Shown here in pieces: positions 1 through 12,825 of a DNA stretch of 64,000 nt. Source of the stretch: Acholoe squamosa (taxonomy: Eukaryota > Annelida > Polychaeta > Phyllodocida > Polynoidae); NCBI GenBank assembly GCA_949317995.1, contig OX439040.1:72203972-72267971 (forward strand), given 5' to 3'. The notes beneath the pieces are model-generated. The model worked only from the letters and a program-made list of their open reading frames with translations. It did no database searches and was not told the DNA's origin. The translations under genes and the position numbers were made by a program. Numbering within the stretch: the first letter of the stretch is position 1; every line of letters begins with the position of its first letter.

Positions 1-1328
1 GCTAACATGGATATTATCTACAGTTCCTGAATTATTGTAACTGAATTTCTGCCTATATGCTAGTAATCAGGAAATGAAGTTTTAGCCTAGGCAGTAAGAT
101 TATAAGCATTAAATCAACATACAGGCTTACAGTTTTTGATTGACACCTTTCATTTAACTGTCCTACAGAGAGGAGAAATGGGACCCAAAAACAGCCCCCC
201 TTCAACTGTTTGACTGGTAGTTGTTTGTGTTCAAAGTTGATATGCCAGAACTGACATTCAATGTTTGCATCCTTGCTATTGTAATAATATTTGGTAAAAC
301 TGGAACTATGTCTCTGCTGAGCAGATTCTGATTGTCCGTTTATGTTATATTTGCTTTTGGTCAATAATGACTGATTTTGAAAATACTTTTAACTGTAAAA
401 TTATTAGTTCAATCAATCATAAGAGTGAATAACCCATTTCTATACCGAGAATTGTGCTGATGAATCAGCATACTTTCTGAGGTATCACCCACGAAATTGA
501 TTATCATGAATACATTATTGAAGTTAATGTTTAACTGGTCATTGGAGTAACCTTTTCTCATGCCACGTTGCATAGATAAACAGCTAAATGTTTCCTTTCA
601 CCCAATCTACCGTCTGAAGATCTGCATTAAATCCTGTTTTGGGTACTAGGGCCATTATTGTTAAACTGACATCAGAACACACTGATAAGATGGGTCCTTA
701 TCAAATTTGTACTTCTGTCTGGTTCCCTACACTTTAAAAATAACTGTTGAATCTACTATGAACAAACTGAACAATGAACCATCATAATTGCCCTGCAGTA
801 TGGAAGTTTCTACAATGAAACAGTACAGTAAAAGGAATCTCCGTGAAAATGATAATGGATCTCTTGCAATTTTGGGACAAGGATTTTACCATCATATTGA
901 CAACATCGTTTATAGTGTACAGGACTAGTATTGACTCCCACAGCTGTCAAATAAAGGAAAATCCCCTGATAGTAGCCTATTTGGCTAATGTCATGTAAGC
1001 TTGTATAAGGCAATTCAAGTGGGTGATACAGGTACATTGCCAGTCTAAGAATCTACAAGTCTATGCAATAGATGAGTCATGGGTATTTCAGTTGCCAATC
1101 CTCTTGTTTTAGTACAGAAATCATACTGACAACTGGTTGTCAACATTGGCTCAATGTTAAATGATAAATATTTCACATGCTTTGGACATGTGGCCAATAT
1201 TATTTAGGCATAGTGATGACATTTGTGCTCTGTCACTCTTTCACTAATCCTGTGGTAAGCGTCCCTTGACATAGTATGAACCTGTTGCCGTAGGGTTAGC
1301 AACCCTTTCAAATTATAATCTACAGCAA

Positions 1329-1620
1329 TCATGTCTGCAATATGTGGTCAATCATGGGCTCTAAACCTGGGCATCCTCACCAATTTACAACCCTTCAGTC
1401 CGGGATCACCGAGGCATCAGAGACAGATGGCAAAAACATCACTTCTAAAAGCATGGCTGGAAAATGGTTAGCTTTGACAGATGACTCTCTAAAGTCACAT
1501 AGAGCACTGGTATGCATCAGGACAGATCTCTGCTGATAGGTCCATTGATACCAATCTGCATGAAATGCAGGGGGACTGGATATAGCAGAGGTAAGGGAGG
1601 TGGCAGGTGGTATACCCTGC
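1329..1620 (+). repeat. Three-copy conserved block, copy 1, with a 64-codon ORF
   Basis: The block matches 19,285-19,530 and 28,001-28,270 and is among the best conserved pieces of the module. On the plus strand 1,342-1,536 is a 64-codon ORF whose N-terminal part (SIM-SKPGHPHQ) and C-terminal part (DSLK--R-L-CI--D-C) match the 63-codon ORF at 19,301-19,492, and both end at the same TGA. The middle differs by two indels that together restore frame. The 28-kb copy has an in-frame stop. It is not recognised as any family; it may be a relic exon or chance. Confidence 0.45.
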
Positions 1621-1722
1621 AAGTCCCCTCTCTAACCCTTTCAGAACTTGCTTCTCTAAGGTATTCCCTTTACCTCAGGCGTAATTGCATTCTTTTTTTC
1701 CTAGATGCCATTGTGAATGCTT

Positions 1723-1799
1723 ATATGTGACACGATCTGCGAAAATGGGGCTTAGTGCAGGGGGTCCTAAGACCCCTTTTCCCAGTACATGTCACATAT
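1723..1799. mobile_element. 77-bp MITE-like element, copy 1
   Basis: A 77-bp unit is bounded by a perfect 10-bp inverted repeat, ATATGTGACA at the left and TGTCACATAT at the right. The first arm is followed by GATCTGCGAAAA and the second is preceded by CCCAGTA. A second unit of the same length lies at 14,987-15,063 with the same ends and a diverged interior. Equal length and shared termini at unrelated places argue for a very short non-autonomous transposon. No transposase family can be assigned. Confidence 0.6.
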
Positions 1800-2147
1800 A
1801 GCAATGTATTTGTGAATCTAGCATTCTTGGGAAGAAAACATTCTAAACAGAAGGCTGAGGTAAATGTCTAGGGGATCAAGAAGATAGAAATGAAAAGTGT
1901 ATCTGGTGCCAATTCATGTAGGATTTAAAGAATTTGTCCCCATCGAATTTCATTCAGCATGAATGACCATTATGCAGAGCAAAAATGCCTTGATTCATGC
2001 AGGCAAGCTCTTCAATCAAACTAACGCCAACCTTTCTTTTTTTACTTAAGCATGCATTTTCATGATTATAGGTTGTCTGGTTAAAGAAGCATGTATTTAC
2101 TGTGATAGAGATTGATGATGACAAATCTTTCAAGTTGCTTTCTTCAA

Positions 2148-2399
2148 CACTGAGAAAATATTCAGCCTCACTTGAGTCTGGATGCAGACTCAGGCAATGT
2201 CGCCAAAATGAGTATCATTTGAGACTCAGCCTGATCCTGGGATGATACTCAGGCAAAGCCAGAGTATCATCCCAGGATCAGCCTCAGGATCAGCCAGAGT
2301 ATCATCCCAGGATCAGACTGAGTCTCAAATGATACTCATTTTGGCGACATTGCCCGAGTCTGGATCCAGAATCAAGTGAGACTGAATATTTTCTCAGTG
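2148..2399. mobile_element. Foldback element (103-bp inverted arms)
   Basis: Two 103-bp arms, 2,148-2,250 and 2,297-2,399, are near-perfect reverse complements and would fold into a long hairpin. The 46-bp centre carries a further copy of the inner arm end (GATGATACTC-type). The paralogue near 28,805-28,815 reads straight through this position, so the element is a clean insertion into module a. There is no coding capacity; it is a MITE or foldback of unknown superfamily. Confidence 0.8.
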
Positions 2400-4340
2400 A
2401 AGTATGCTATGCTGGCACCTGCTGTTTGACATCTAAAAGGTATTGGATCCCTAGTTAATTCCAGCCCAGAAATTCCAAGGAGTACCAACCACAAATTACA
2501 TTTCATTTTACCTCTTGCACAAGGTAAAAGAGGAGAGATGGATTTGCTATGCATTTCTGAAGACTACATTGCGTGTTTATTTGCAAATATAATGGAGTCA
2601 GCAATAATTCTATTCAAAAATGCCTTACCAAGCTAGATTTCCTGAAAACTTCTGGCTCATAATGACGACACTGATGTCCATAAAATCTGTATACGCCTGT
2701 CTATCATATGTGATTCAGGAAAAGATTGTGATGGACATTTAAGCAGCTCTAGCTGCTTTAATGTTCTTTAACCCAAATGAGAGAAAAAATGTCAGGACAC
2801 TAATTGTTCATGACAAGAGTATCAAAAACATCCACAACATCATAAATAGATGTCTCAAACAGTTGACCATCGAAAGGTCAATGGGTGATGTTTTGAGGTC
2901 AATGGGTGATGGCCAGCATTTATCCTATCAGGAACTTCAATAATAGGCATTTGCCTCTGGCTTTTTCGGTGAGAAAGGCAATTTAAGAGCATGCACTTAA
3001 AGGAAATGCCATTGTAGGTGCACTTCTAACCCTGCTATGACTCATTATGAAATGTTTGCAAGCAGGTTAGAACTTGCTGAGTTTGTATTTACCATTCTGG
3101 ATGTTCCAGCAGTTTCTAAACGTGCACTGCACTTAAATAAATGTTATTGTCTGTCACACCAGCTAAGTGTCTCGTTTCAATGCACTCACGAAGAGAGGCA
3201 AGCCCAAGCATGTGTCACCCACTCATGTCAAAACCAGACTTACTGATTGGAGAACATACATCTATATAATTATATAGCTTGTGTACCCAGGACACTGGCA
3301 TCGGATGCTGTGTGCCAGAGTTGGTGGGATCCTCTCTGCTGACCGCTGTACGGCAAGTCGTCGGCCCCTTTAGCTTTGATGCAGTGTTCCGGTGGCCTAT
3401 CTGCATAATGCAATATTGAACTCTCAACCATTACTACAGCCATGCATTTTGATTAAGTAGTAGTTTCTATGCTGATTGCTGCCATGTGTTATTGTGGTTC
3501 CCCACCTACCTCTGCCTACTTGCTATCAAAAATCTTTACTAGTCTTCTTATAGGAAGTAAATAATAAGAACCACACCACTTATATGACACCTCCTTGTAG
3601 GTTATGTGTATAATTGGCACAATTGTGCAGACTGCATAGACAGTAAATGAGGCAGACATGCAGACAGTAAATGAGGCTCCCTGAGGTAGAGCCATTCATG
3701 ACAGCCATCTTGGTTACCATGGCTAAGGCCTCTTGCCACCAAGCTCCTCTCAATAACCTTCTGTTACCATGGCATCATAGAAACTTAGGTCACATGGACA
3801 TAATGGTGGGTGACACATCCAACAGAGTTCAGGCTCGTTCTGTGAAGATCATCTGCTACACATAATAGAGCCATACTGTACATGGATATGACAGAAAACC
3901 TTTATAAATAGGGTATTCAGCAGTGGCTTCTAGGTAATGGTATATTAACAATGGATTCTCAAAGCTCTCCTAAACACACAGATCAATGTTCAATATGACC
4001 TTGACCTTAATAACTGCACTATAATTATAATGATATACTGTGACATGAGACATAAAATAGACTCACCTGAGAACTAAGTTACTGTTGATCACTATACAAG
4101 TACAAGACCTACCAATGTGTACAGACAGTTTGGTGTCAATTTGTCGCTGATGTAAACTAATGGGCAATCCTACATATAGAGGTAGTGAACTTTCCCAGGT
4201 GATGCACATGCAAAGGGTGCCTTGGAGAATGTCAGATATATAGTTACAAGGTCTAGCACCCTCAATGGTTGCATGTATAGAACTGTCGAACCATCCAAAG
4301 TAATGCAATATTATGGTTTCTTTTCTGAATGTAGCCGACA

Positions 4341-5394
4341 GAATGAAGCTGAAAGTGTTCTGAGTTCCTAATTTCTTATGGTCATTAAACCTACCAAGCC
4401 CCTCAGATTGACCAAGAAAAATTATCCAGAACATGTAGATAGGTTCATCCAAGAGGAACCAGACCCTAAGGCACTTATATGCTCTTCATCTTACAGTACA
4501 CGGCTGGTCCCACTGCTGTCAGCAAGGAAGGTTTTGACTAATTCAGCATACTCCTTTACATAAAAAGAGATGTTGAATTACCTTCAAATCATTGAATTAG
4601 ATAGAATCTGAAACCAGGGCTTAAAGGAAACCTGAGAAAGGACACACAGATAAGAAACCTGATGCTTTATGTATCCAATAGAGGGTTAAATGTGATGCCT
4701 CTACTTAATAATTTGTATAGATCCATTATGAATGAAATATACTGAAGATAATACTGCCATTTCTGTGTTGAAAAAGAGATAAATAATCCTAGTGCCACTA
4801 TCCAAACGATTGCATGTAACCCATTCTTACTTCACTAGGTTTTGATATATAGACAAAGGCGTTATCCGTTATGCCTGTCCTGCCTATCCATTCACAGGTA
4901 TCTGCTTAACTGCATCTGGTATGCAGATGGCATGGGTATTCATTAACTATCTCTCCCCTAAACAATGCCTCCTCATAATGGCAGCTCAATCATGAAGCTC
5001 CATTGAAAGGTTCTGGTGTCTGTCATTACTTGCTTACAGCAGCCACCATTTGCAATATGGGATTTAGATCATGCAAACACCTCATGATGGAGGCTAGAAC
5101 CCGGATTTACTTCATCGGTACAATTATAGGCATACCTGCTTGGTGATAATTATTTTCCGGTTATTTGTGATAATGCTGATGTTGCATTTTTTTAATCATA
5201 GCAAGATGGCTGGGTGGGAGATTATAAATTTTGTGTTTCTGGAATGTTCATAATTTCTTCTGCAATGCTCATGACACAACGATATTCAAGTGTGTCTCAG
5301 GTTTGTGTTTGCAGGGCTCTTCCCTGTGACAGACTGTAGGTGGACTAATTGAGTATGACAATACCTGTTTTATACAGACCCTGAAATGTTATTC
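4341..5394. other. Intergenic, nothing recognised
   Basis: AT-rich sequence without a supported ORF, RNA gene or obvious repeat. Its start (4,070-4,330) is homologous to 50,880-51,180; beyond that no partner was seen in the window. Confidence 0.5.
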
Positions 5395-6350
5395 ACCATC
5401 AATGAAGGTCTGATTTGGATAACAAAAGAAAGGAGGGGTAAGTTTCAAATGTGTTAGAGCAGGTTTGGGGACCATCAGAGCTCAGCTCTGGATGCAGACC
5501 CAATATTGACCCAGACACACCATTTGACATCAAAGGGAGCTGAGCTTTGGAAAAGGTCTGCATTGAACAAGTTGAATCAAACAATGTTTCCTTTTCCTTT
5601 TCTCTGTAAATTCATTGCGTTTCAGCCATATTTGTTACACAATATTAAGCTCTGTTCAGAGGGTTTCTATGAAACAGCCAGATGTAGGAGGAATGAGACA
5701 TCATTGAGAGGGTTGTGCCAAATTCCAGGCACTCCAATTAACAATGTGCTGGGTTCTTGTCCCAACACACATCTTGAAATCTACTTTTTGCTTTTGTCTG
5801 CAAGGTTTTAACATGTCTGATAACACACACTATGCCTGATAACAGATAATATCATCAGCACAACCAGCAGTCTGCACTCATGATTATAATGATCAAGAAA
5901 CAATATGGTGGCTACTAATGGGATGTGCCATAGGAAACGAGGGAGGTGTGCCTGCACCTGTCTCTAGTACTTCCGGTCGTATTAAAGTTGGTTATGTTAT
6001 AGTGTGTTTCTGCTGTTAAGTCAATCTGCTGGTGGCTGATAGTTCAAACCCTCCCTTAAATGTCAGGACACAGACAATCCATGGGGAAATAGTGTATGCA
6101 TCTCAATCAATTGTGAGTCTGCTATAAGCTCGGTGGGTTCAGTTCGATTGGATACCAACACAGCTTTTCAAGCAACAAGGATGCTGCAACAGCCCCCAGA
6201 TAGATGGCTATCATAATGTCATCAATGTCATACTCCAAATTCAACACCAATGTTGTAGGGAGGATTGTAATCCGAACGTATACAGAATCAGATATTGCTG
6301 ATGAGACTTAGGACATATAAACAGCCAAAATGAACACATCATTTTCTTTG
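5395..6350. repeat. Paralogous block H, copy 1
   Basis: It is homologous to 23,740-24,610. Shared landmarks include the GGAAAAGGTC/GGAAAGGTCC region near 5,545 and 23,830, the string TCAAACAATG at 5,577 and 23,847, and a TGTGCCTGCACCTGTCT motif near 5,950 and 24,510. There is no coding signal. It is part of the old mosaic of duplications. Confidence 0.6.
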
Positions 6351-9300
6351 ACTATCTTTCAGCAAAGATTACCATTGCAGAGTAATTCGGTTCTAATATC
6401 CTAGAAGTGCCATCAACAGGGAGACTTCAATTCGTGATTTCTAGATGCAAGTTAAGGTGGATAGCATAGATCTGTATGGAAAATAGTTCATGAATCATTG
6501 AAACAGAACTGTCTATTGTCAGTTATAAGAAAACATAAATTCAGGTTAGGCTGTACTCTTACGTTTTATAGTCATTGGGTGATTAATCAATAATTAATGT
6601 CCATATTAGGATTGTTCTTTTGTCTTTCTTAATAAAGAAATTAAATAAAAGTGAAAAGGTAGCCAATAGCCTCCAAATCATTTAAAAGTGAGACCACCTG
6701 CTTGGCTTATGGATTTTTGTTATAAATAAGAACACCAATGTTGGTGGTATATATAGTAATCCTTACTAATGGTACAAAATATTTGATAGTGAAAATACTT
6801 ATTTTTTTTCAGTTCACCATAAAATGTGTTATTTTTATGTTCATGGTTGTGTTGATTAGTCAGAGGGGTTTCTATAGTATCATCCACCGATTCATTTATT
6901 GTAAAAACAGCATTAAAATTTATGTTTACTTGGTCAATAGAATAGCTTTTGTCATGCAGAGAAATGCACTATGGGTAAATGAAATGGTATTCAGTTCATG
7001 TCATGTTTGATAACAAAAGCCATCAGGGAAATGGTAAGGTTTTTACAGTTTGCCACTCATGGGCAAAAAGAAGCATTAAGCAGGACTGCTAACTTTACGG
7101 AATTGTGCTGATCATGAAATAGCCTTTCAAGAAAAGATGGCAATCTGCCCAGGAAATCTAACTATTTTAATGAAAATAAATGAAAACGAACCAAAAGGGT
7201 TATGATTCAACTGGAACGGTTCTACTGGTCATTATTTGTATGAGGACATTACTAATAATGTATTGATCATAAGAGTAGAGTAAGAAGAAGTGTGTTGTTT
7301 ATCTAAAATAAATTTATTTTCTTACTTCCCATTTCATACAGGTCCCATTTTAAAATCAGCATTGCAATATGTACCCAGACTCCTCAGTAAAAAACTTTGT
7401 GTATATGATTAATTACACCTTATGCTATGTGAATTAAAAAGCCAGTATTCAGATGTTGCATATATTTTCCTACACACAGTCTTAAAAAAAGAACGTTTTT
7501 ATATAAAATCACCTCACCCCATGCATGGTGAACATATGTTATGTCCTCGCTTATACATTGCTGCTTAAAGTGATTCATAGTGTAACTAGGGAAGAACAAT
7601 TGAAATTCCACCAAAGAATAAAATTTTAAAAAAAAAAGTCTGTACAACTATGGACATTTGCATTAAGTATTTAGAATTTGTAGACTACATTACCTATCCC
7701 ACTTGCATAACGTGGCACACCTATAGCGTATTATCCTTGTAATGTATCCTGTTTGCTGTCCTCCTTTAGAACTGCAAAATCAATTGTAATCACAATGTAA
7801 GATAAAGTAAATGAGATTGTAGATCATGACATTTTAAAACAGTTAACCAGTTTATTTATAAACATAGCTTATGGTTATTATATAACAGTTACATCATTTG
7901 TTAGCAACCACTCTTCAACACCCAGTTAACGTGAATGGTACTAACTCTGCGCTATTTATGCATTGTCATGAGTATATTCTGGCATGATATCATAAGCAAA
8001 AAGCTACTCTTAGCACCCCAATTGTCCCTTTTTATCAGGCTTAATCAATTATTTAGCCACTTAGAATTATTGGTAGCACAACCACAACCAGGGCACACAT
8101 TTCTGCTCAATTAAATAGGTTTCCCTTCATGGACTTTGTCCAATAAATGCTCATCTGACACTACCTTACCTGTACATTTGCAATACATGACAATTTATTA
8201 GTACATTTACTTTATTGAGAATCATCTGAACCCTTCCCCTCTTACATTTACTATATTGTCTAACCTGACACCCTATAGATTCCCTAGCTTATATCAACAT
8301 TTTTCAGTCAGAAGACATTGAAAAGAATAAGGGCACACTTGTAGAAAATCCCTTTTCCGCAGATTTTTGGGCAATGTTTGCATAAAGAATAATGAAACCA
8401 TGGGGAGCACGCTAGATTAGCCACTAGCTCTTTCTAACATAGGCATCATTTGTCTAGCTAATAAGAAGATATTATATAAAAAGGACTTGTATGAACACTG
8501 GTTATATATCTAGATACTGCCAAGTACTCTCGACTAAAGTAAACTGTGCTGTCTAGCACTGACAAATATCCTGCAGAACAATCTAGACATCCATATGTAT
8601 CACCTTGATGAAGACAGCCAGACCTGAGAATGAGATACCCATTCATCATACGTGACTGTCAGGCTCAGAGGTGGCTGCCTGGTAAATTAAGTTACAAAGA
8701 AGACAGAGCACCTGACGCTACTCTTCAGACCTTCTCATGTATCATTATGTATCTATAGGCTCTAGGGAAGCCACCTCACGTATAACCCTATTACTAGTGA
8801 TAGTTTGACAGTGTTTTGAATGTAAGGGTTGTAGTTAACAGGGGGATACAATAGAGCAGTCAGTGTTCTCAGTTAAGTGGGAATTTGTGAGAATTATTTC
8901 CCCTTTAAGACATTGGTGCCACAAACATTTGGCTAGGTGTGACCGTATACATATACATACTCCTAGGCCAGTCAAAGCTGATATCTAGGCCTAAAGGGGT
9001 TGTGGATTGTGGACACTGTTGATAATTGCTTTTAAAGAATCTTACAACCTTAATATCAAACCAGCCAGTCTAAAAATGGAGACTAAAGTATTTTAGAATT
9101 TCTCTCCAGAAAGGGAATTATATATGCATTCTATCCTACGATTTCACATAATGTTTGCATATATATTCTAGCATACCTCACTAAAATGACATGAAATAGA
9201 TGCAAAACTGATATTCTTTGCCTGGTTGAGGGTTACCGGAGTAGGCTGTCTCTCAAAATCCATACACTTTTTATCATAGAGTAGCATGTATAATCAAAGC

Positions 9301-10717
9301 ATAAGATTGGTACGCCACCATCCATGGCATTGCCTACCAAGGTTATTGCCCCCAGGGTTCTTTATTCCCTGATGTGTGAGGGTGCCATAAGTCCAGGTAT
9401 AAGCTATTACAAATCCTCATATGGCCTTTTTATGATACAGCCTGTTTTCTATGAGCACGAAGACACTCCAGTTACTCTGGGGACTGATGCAGAGGTATTA
9501 GTGGCAGGGCAGCACCTCATGGTTGCATCAGATTTATGGTGATCAGGGACAGACTGACGATTAACACCTAATTCACATGTATAAACCAGTATACTAGAAG
9601 CATGGGGATAGCATCATCACCATAAATGGGTGATTACCTAAAATGTCTATCATTGCATCTTCACAGCATGTGCTGGGTTAAATGGTCTTTAAAAGGTAAA
9701 ATATCTGCATGATAATGAATAAATATTTAAATGTAATCCTTGCCTTAAGGTAGCATCTGGTGATTCAATGAACCTAATTTGCTTCTTACCATAACGAATC
9801 CCACTGCAGAATAGACATAGACAGAGTCCCTATCTAGTGATGGCCCTGGGCTGGGAGTGTAGAACTGTACCATGTTTAGGTAGCCATGTAACATAGCAAG
9901 CTTAGTAGACGAAGATGGGTTGAGGTTTCTGACCCTAGACCACCTTTTGATGCATGTGACTTATGTTGAGCTGAAATTACTGCCATTCAGCTCAGCACAT
10001 TGCCTCGAGGAAAGACAATACATCAGCCACAAGTCTGCCAGTAATTCAGGGACACCATGACAGGCATAAATTCTGATTATACATACAAACTCCCTGAAAG
10101 TCTGCAGAGCTATATATGCTTTGATGGGAGATCATCGAGTAATGGGTGGAATTGCCTGTAGAATATTTGAACTCGAGCAGTGGTGTGTTTATTTCTTTAT
10201 TAGTTATGATGAGACACTTATTGTGAATATTGTTCCGATAATTTTAGTGTAAAAGGTGACATATTCATGAACCTGAGGTCATGTCACTGGATGTTCTTTT
10301 GAAAGTCCAGTGTCTTTCGTTCATTGCTGATAGTTTACAAAGACACAGGGCATGTCATATCAATATGCTTTTCCTTTTCATGTCAGCCCAGGAGATCATT
10401 TTAGAATGTGCCAATTACAATTCGATTACATGTATCCACAAAACATCACACCCCAATTGGGTTCAGAAGCTCAATAATTAAGACCTCACGCACCACAGGA
10501 AACCCTAGAGAAACCCTATTCTCACCACAAGCAATTGGCTCCAAATTGAGGTGGGTAAGCATTTGGGACCTACTAAAGCTTCTGCAAGCAACCACTGAGT
10601 ATGTGATTTAAATACTGGCCATTTTATTATCAGGGTTACATCTGCTCAAATTTGAAAAAGACAAAATAGTCCAGAGAAAGACTAAATGAGGAAGGATGCC
10701 TGTCATCCTATAGACAC
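6351..10717. other. Long AT-rich intergenic stretch
   Basis: No gene, RNA or strong repeat was recognised over about 4.4 kb. All open frames are below 100 codons and lack protein-like composition, splice context or homology that could be seen. A 90-codon frame at 6,738-7,010 is only the low-complexity consequence of AT-rich DNA. Confidence 0.55.
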
Positions 10718-12825
10718 AAGAATATACTTAGTGTGGTGTGTATTGCAAATGAGGGAGCTATTATCTCTCCTTGTAGCAACTCAAGAAGTAACATAAGGCG
10801 GGTATTTAATGACCACTGATATGCACAGCCATTAGATCGAATGACTCGGTGTACCCTCCTGAGACCTATGTGGCAAGGCATCTGGTAGGTCAGTAATTTA
10901 GTACCATGGTGCTTCCTCTGGTGACTTGAGGAAGTAGAAGTATCAGGGGAAAGATAGGATAGACATGTCTGGTTATCTGATTGTGTAGGAGGTTGTGAAG
11001 TAGGGTCAGGAATTGAATGTCTGGACTGCAATAAGTCTGATTAGTACTCAGAACCTGACAATCTGTTTCTGAATAATCATGAATCTGTTTAAATGTACTT
11101 GACTACGATTTGCTTTCCTGATATGGGGATGAAATTGAGTTGGTGCAGGCCTGACCCTCAAAAATGACATGTTCTTTTGTTCTGCATGCTAACATTGTAG
11201 CAATTGAAATCTTTCAATTACTGTGACTAATGGTGTAGCCAATCCTGCATCTTAATTGGGTGAAATTAGCAACACCAGAGCTAAGCCTTGTTCTCACAAT
11301 TACAGGGTACAGTAGTGAATCTAAAGTATCTATATAGTAAAGCGTCCACATTACACAATAAGCCCTTCCACCACTGTTAGATAATTATGAGTTGTCATTT
11401 AGTGAAAGTGCAATTTGTGGAGTCTAATACCAGTAATTTGATCTTCACATGAGTTATGGAAGTGCTCAAATCAAACATAAGTCTTTAATTACCATTTCCA
11501 TCATGCCTCAGTCTATCAAGCGTTTTGCAATACACCAATGGGTTCTCTATTTCCCCATTCCCCCTCTCACTGTGGTGATAGCGATGGCCATGAATTTCAT
11601 CAATAGACTCATTTATTGCTTGGCATGTTTTCTGCTGCTGGAGAAAAATAACTGATTTTAAATATCAAAGTTGATAGCTATTAACCCTTTTAATGCTCAT
11701 GGAAGATCAACCATCAAGCAAATAGAATGTGGGGCCCTAGAAAGTTCAGTTGGAATATGATTAGCCTGGCAATTACTTACCTATGATTTAATTTGTATTT
11801 GAACAGTGACAGTTCTTTTTGAGCAAATACGAAAGCTATTTAAAAAGTGCCTACTTTATTGTATGTTTTACCGAACAAATGACTTCAAAGACAAATAAGC
11901 GTATGATGTTCATCCCTAAGAAAAAAAGGCTATATGGTTGTAGAATGCCCTTCAGGTTACTACAACATCACATGCAGAGAATCTATGCTGAGTCCTCAAT
12001 GATGTTGACAACAGAAATCCAATCCTCCCAAAGGGATTTTTTCAGACTGGCTCAATATATGGGGCCTGTACAATAAGTATGAACATCTAGGTTTATATTG
12101 ATGTCGTTTGCCAGGAGTTGGGACATTGTGCAGTCTTCAACCCATTTAACACCTGCAGTTGCCATAACGAATATATAAGGTACTATAATCAATGTAATAT
12201 TTAGACAATAAAAAGCTCACACATGACACCTGAGCAGCCAAGGGTAGCCCACCTGACAAGCTGGCCCCTATGGTTGCCAACCTCAATTTGAAGATGTCCT
12301 AGGGGTTCTTAATCAGAATATACAAGTAATTTCTCCCTTAAACTGTTATTGTTTCCACCCTTTCAGGAAGTAAGGACCACGAAGAGCTTTATAACAAATA
12401 TGAGGGAAAGTACAAGAATTACCATCCCAATTTAAACAATGTTTAGTCCAAAATTTCAAATAAAAGTGTAAAATAATGTTATTTTTTCAAAGAAAACCTA
12501 CTTTTGAGACTTTTCAATGTGAAAAGATATGGCAGAAAGAGTTTCCGTGTATTTGCTCCATTTTCAACAAATATACTGGTTGCCATGGCAACAAAAGTAC
12601 TAAAAATAGTGAATTTTGCTTGAATTTGGTTGCCATGGTAACCAAATTGAAAGGGTACCATGTGATCATGTGGATCATTCTATTTTGAGAATTTGAAAAT
12701 ATAAAAGAAAAGCTACAATATGCACTTTATTTCATCTCAATTGATAGAGGGGTTCCTTAAATATGCATGTTTGAAGTTTGATCAAATCATCATGTTTTGA
12801 GAAAGCTATTGTAGAGGTCAGCGAA
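10718..12825. repeat. Tandem duplication unit Z1 (about 2.1 kb)
   Basis: This unit is followed directly by a second copy at 12,826-14,757, offset about 2,110 bp and highly similar, with a 150-bp stretch (about 12,447-12,596) missing from copy 2. Both carry the same 68-77-codon plus-strand frame (11,449 and 13,559) and a related minus-strand frame starting MQSRHSI. Older relatives of its first 320 bp lie at 20,012-20,340 and 21,190-21,473, and of its middle at 23,085-23,560. The minus-strand frame near 10,708-11,031 could be a decayed retroelement tail; this is not secure. Confidence 0.85.

Larger units (their letters stand above)
1..4340. repeat. Paralogous module a (diverged segmental duplication)
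   Basis: This block aligns by eye, in the same order and orientation, with 26,630-33,480 (module b), and its second half aligns with 43,449-45,500 (module c). Matching landmarks are 110-200 with 26,770-26,850, 1,090-1,220 with 27,790-27,900, 1,329-1,620 with 28,001-28,270, 1,860-2,140 with 28,530-28,815, 2,400-2,760 with 28,815-29,210, 2,800-3,060 with 29,990-30,160 plus 32,140-32,230, and 3,640-3,900 with 32,790-33,060. Divergence is substantial, with many small indels. No ORF is convincingly conserved across the copies. It may be intergenic DNA of an old tandem array or a large unclassified repeat. Confidence 0.75.

Noticed and set aside
3671-3865. 64-codon ORF possibly conserved at 32,790 and 45,228
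   Set aside because: The first 25 codons look alike in the three modules, but stops and indels follow and substitutions are not confined to third positions.
4063-4452. 129-codon minus-strand ORF
   Set aside because: The homologous region at 50,880-51,180 does not preserve the frame, and the sequence shows no domain.
10708-11031. 107-codon minus-strand ORF as a gene (related frame at 12,941-13,141)
   Set aside because: The duplicate is frame-shifted and shorter, and older copies at 20,146-20,343 and 21,190 on do not keep the frame; at most a decayed retroelement tail.
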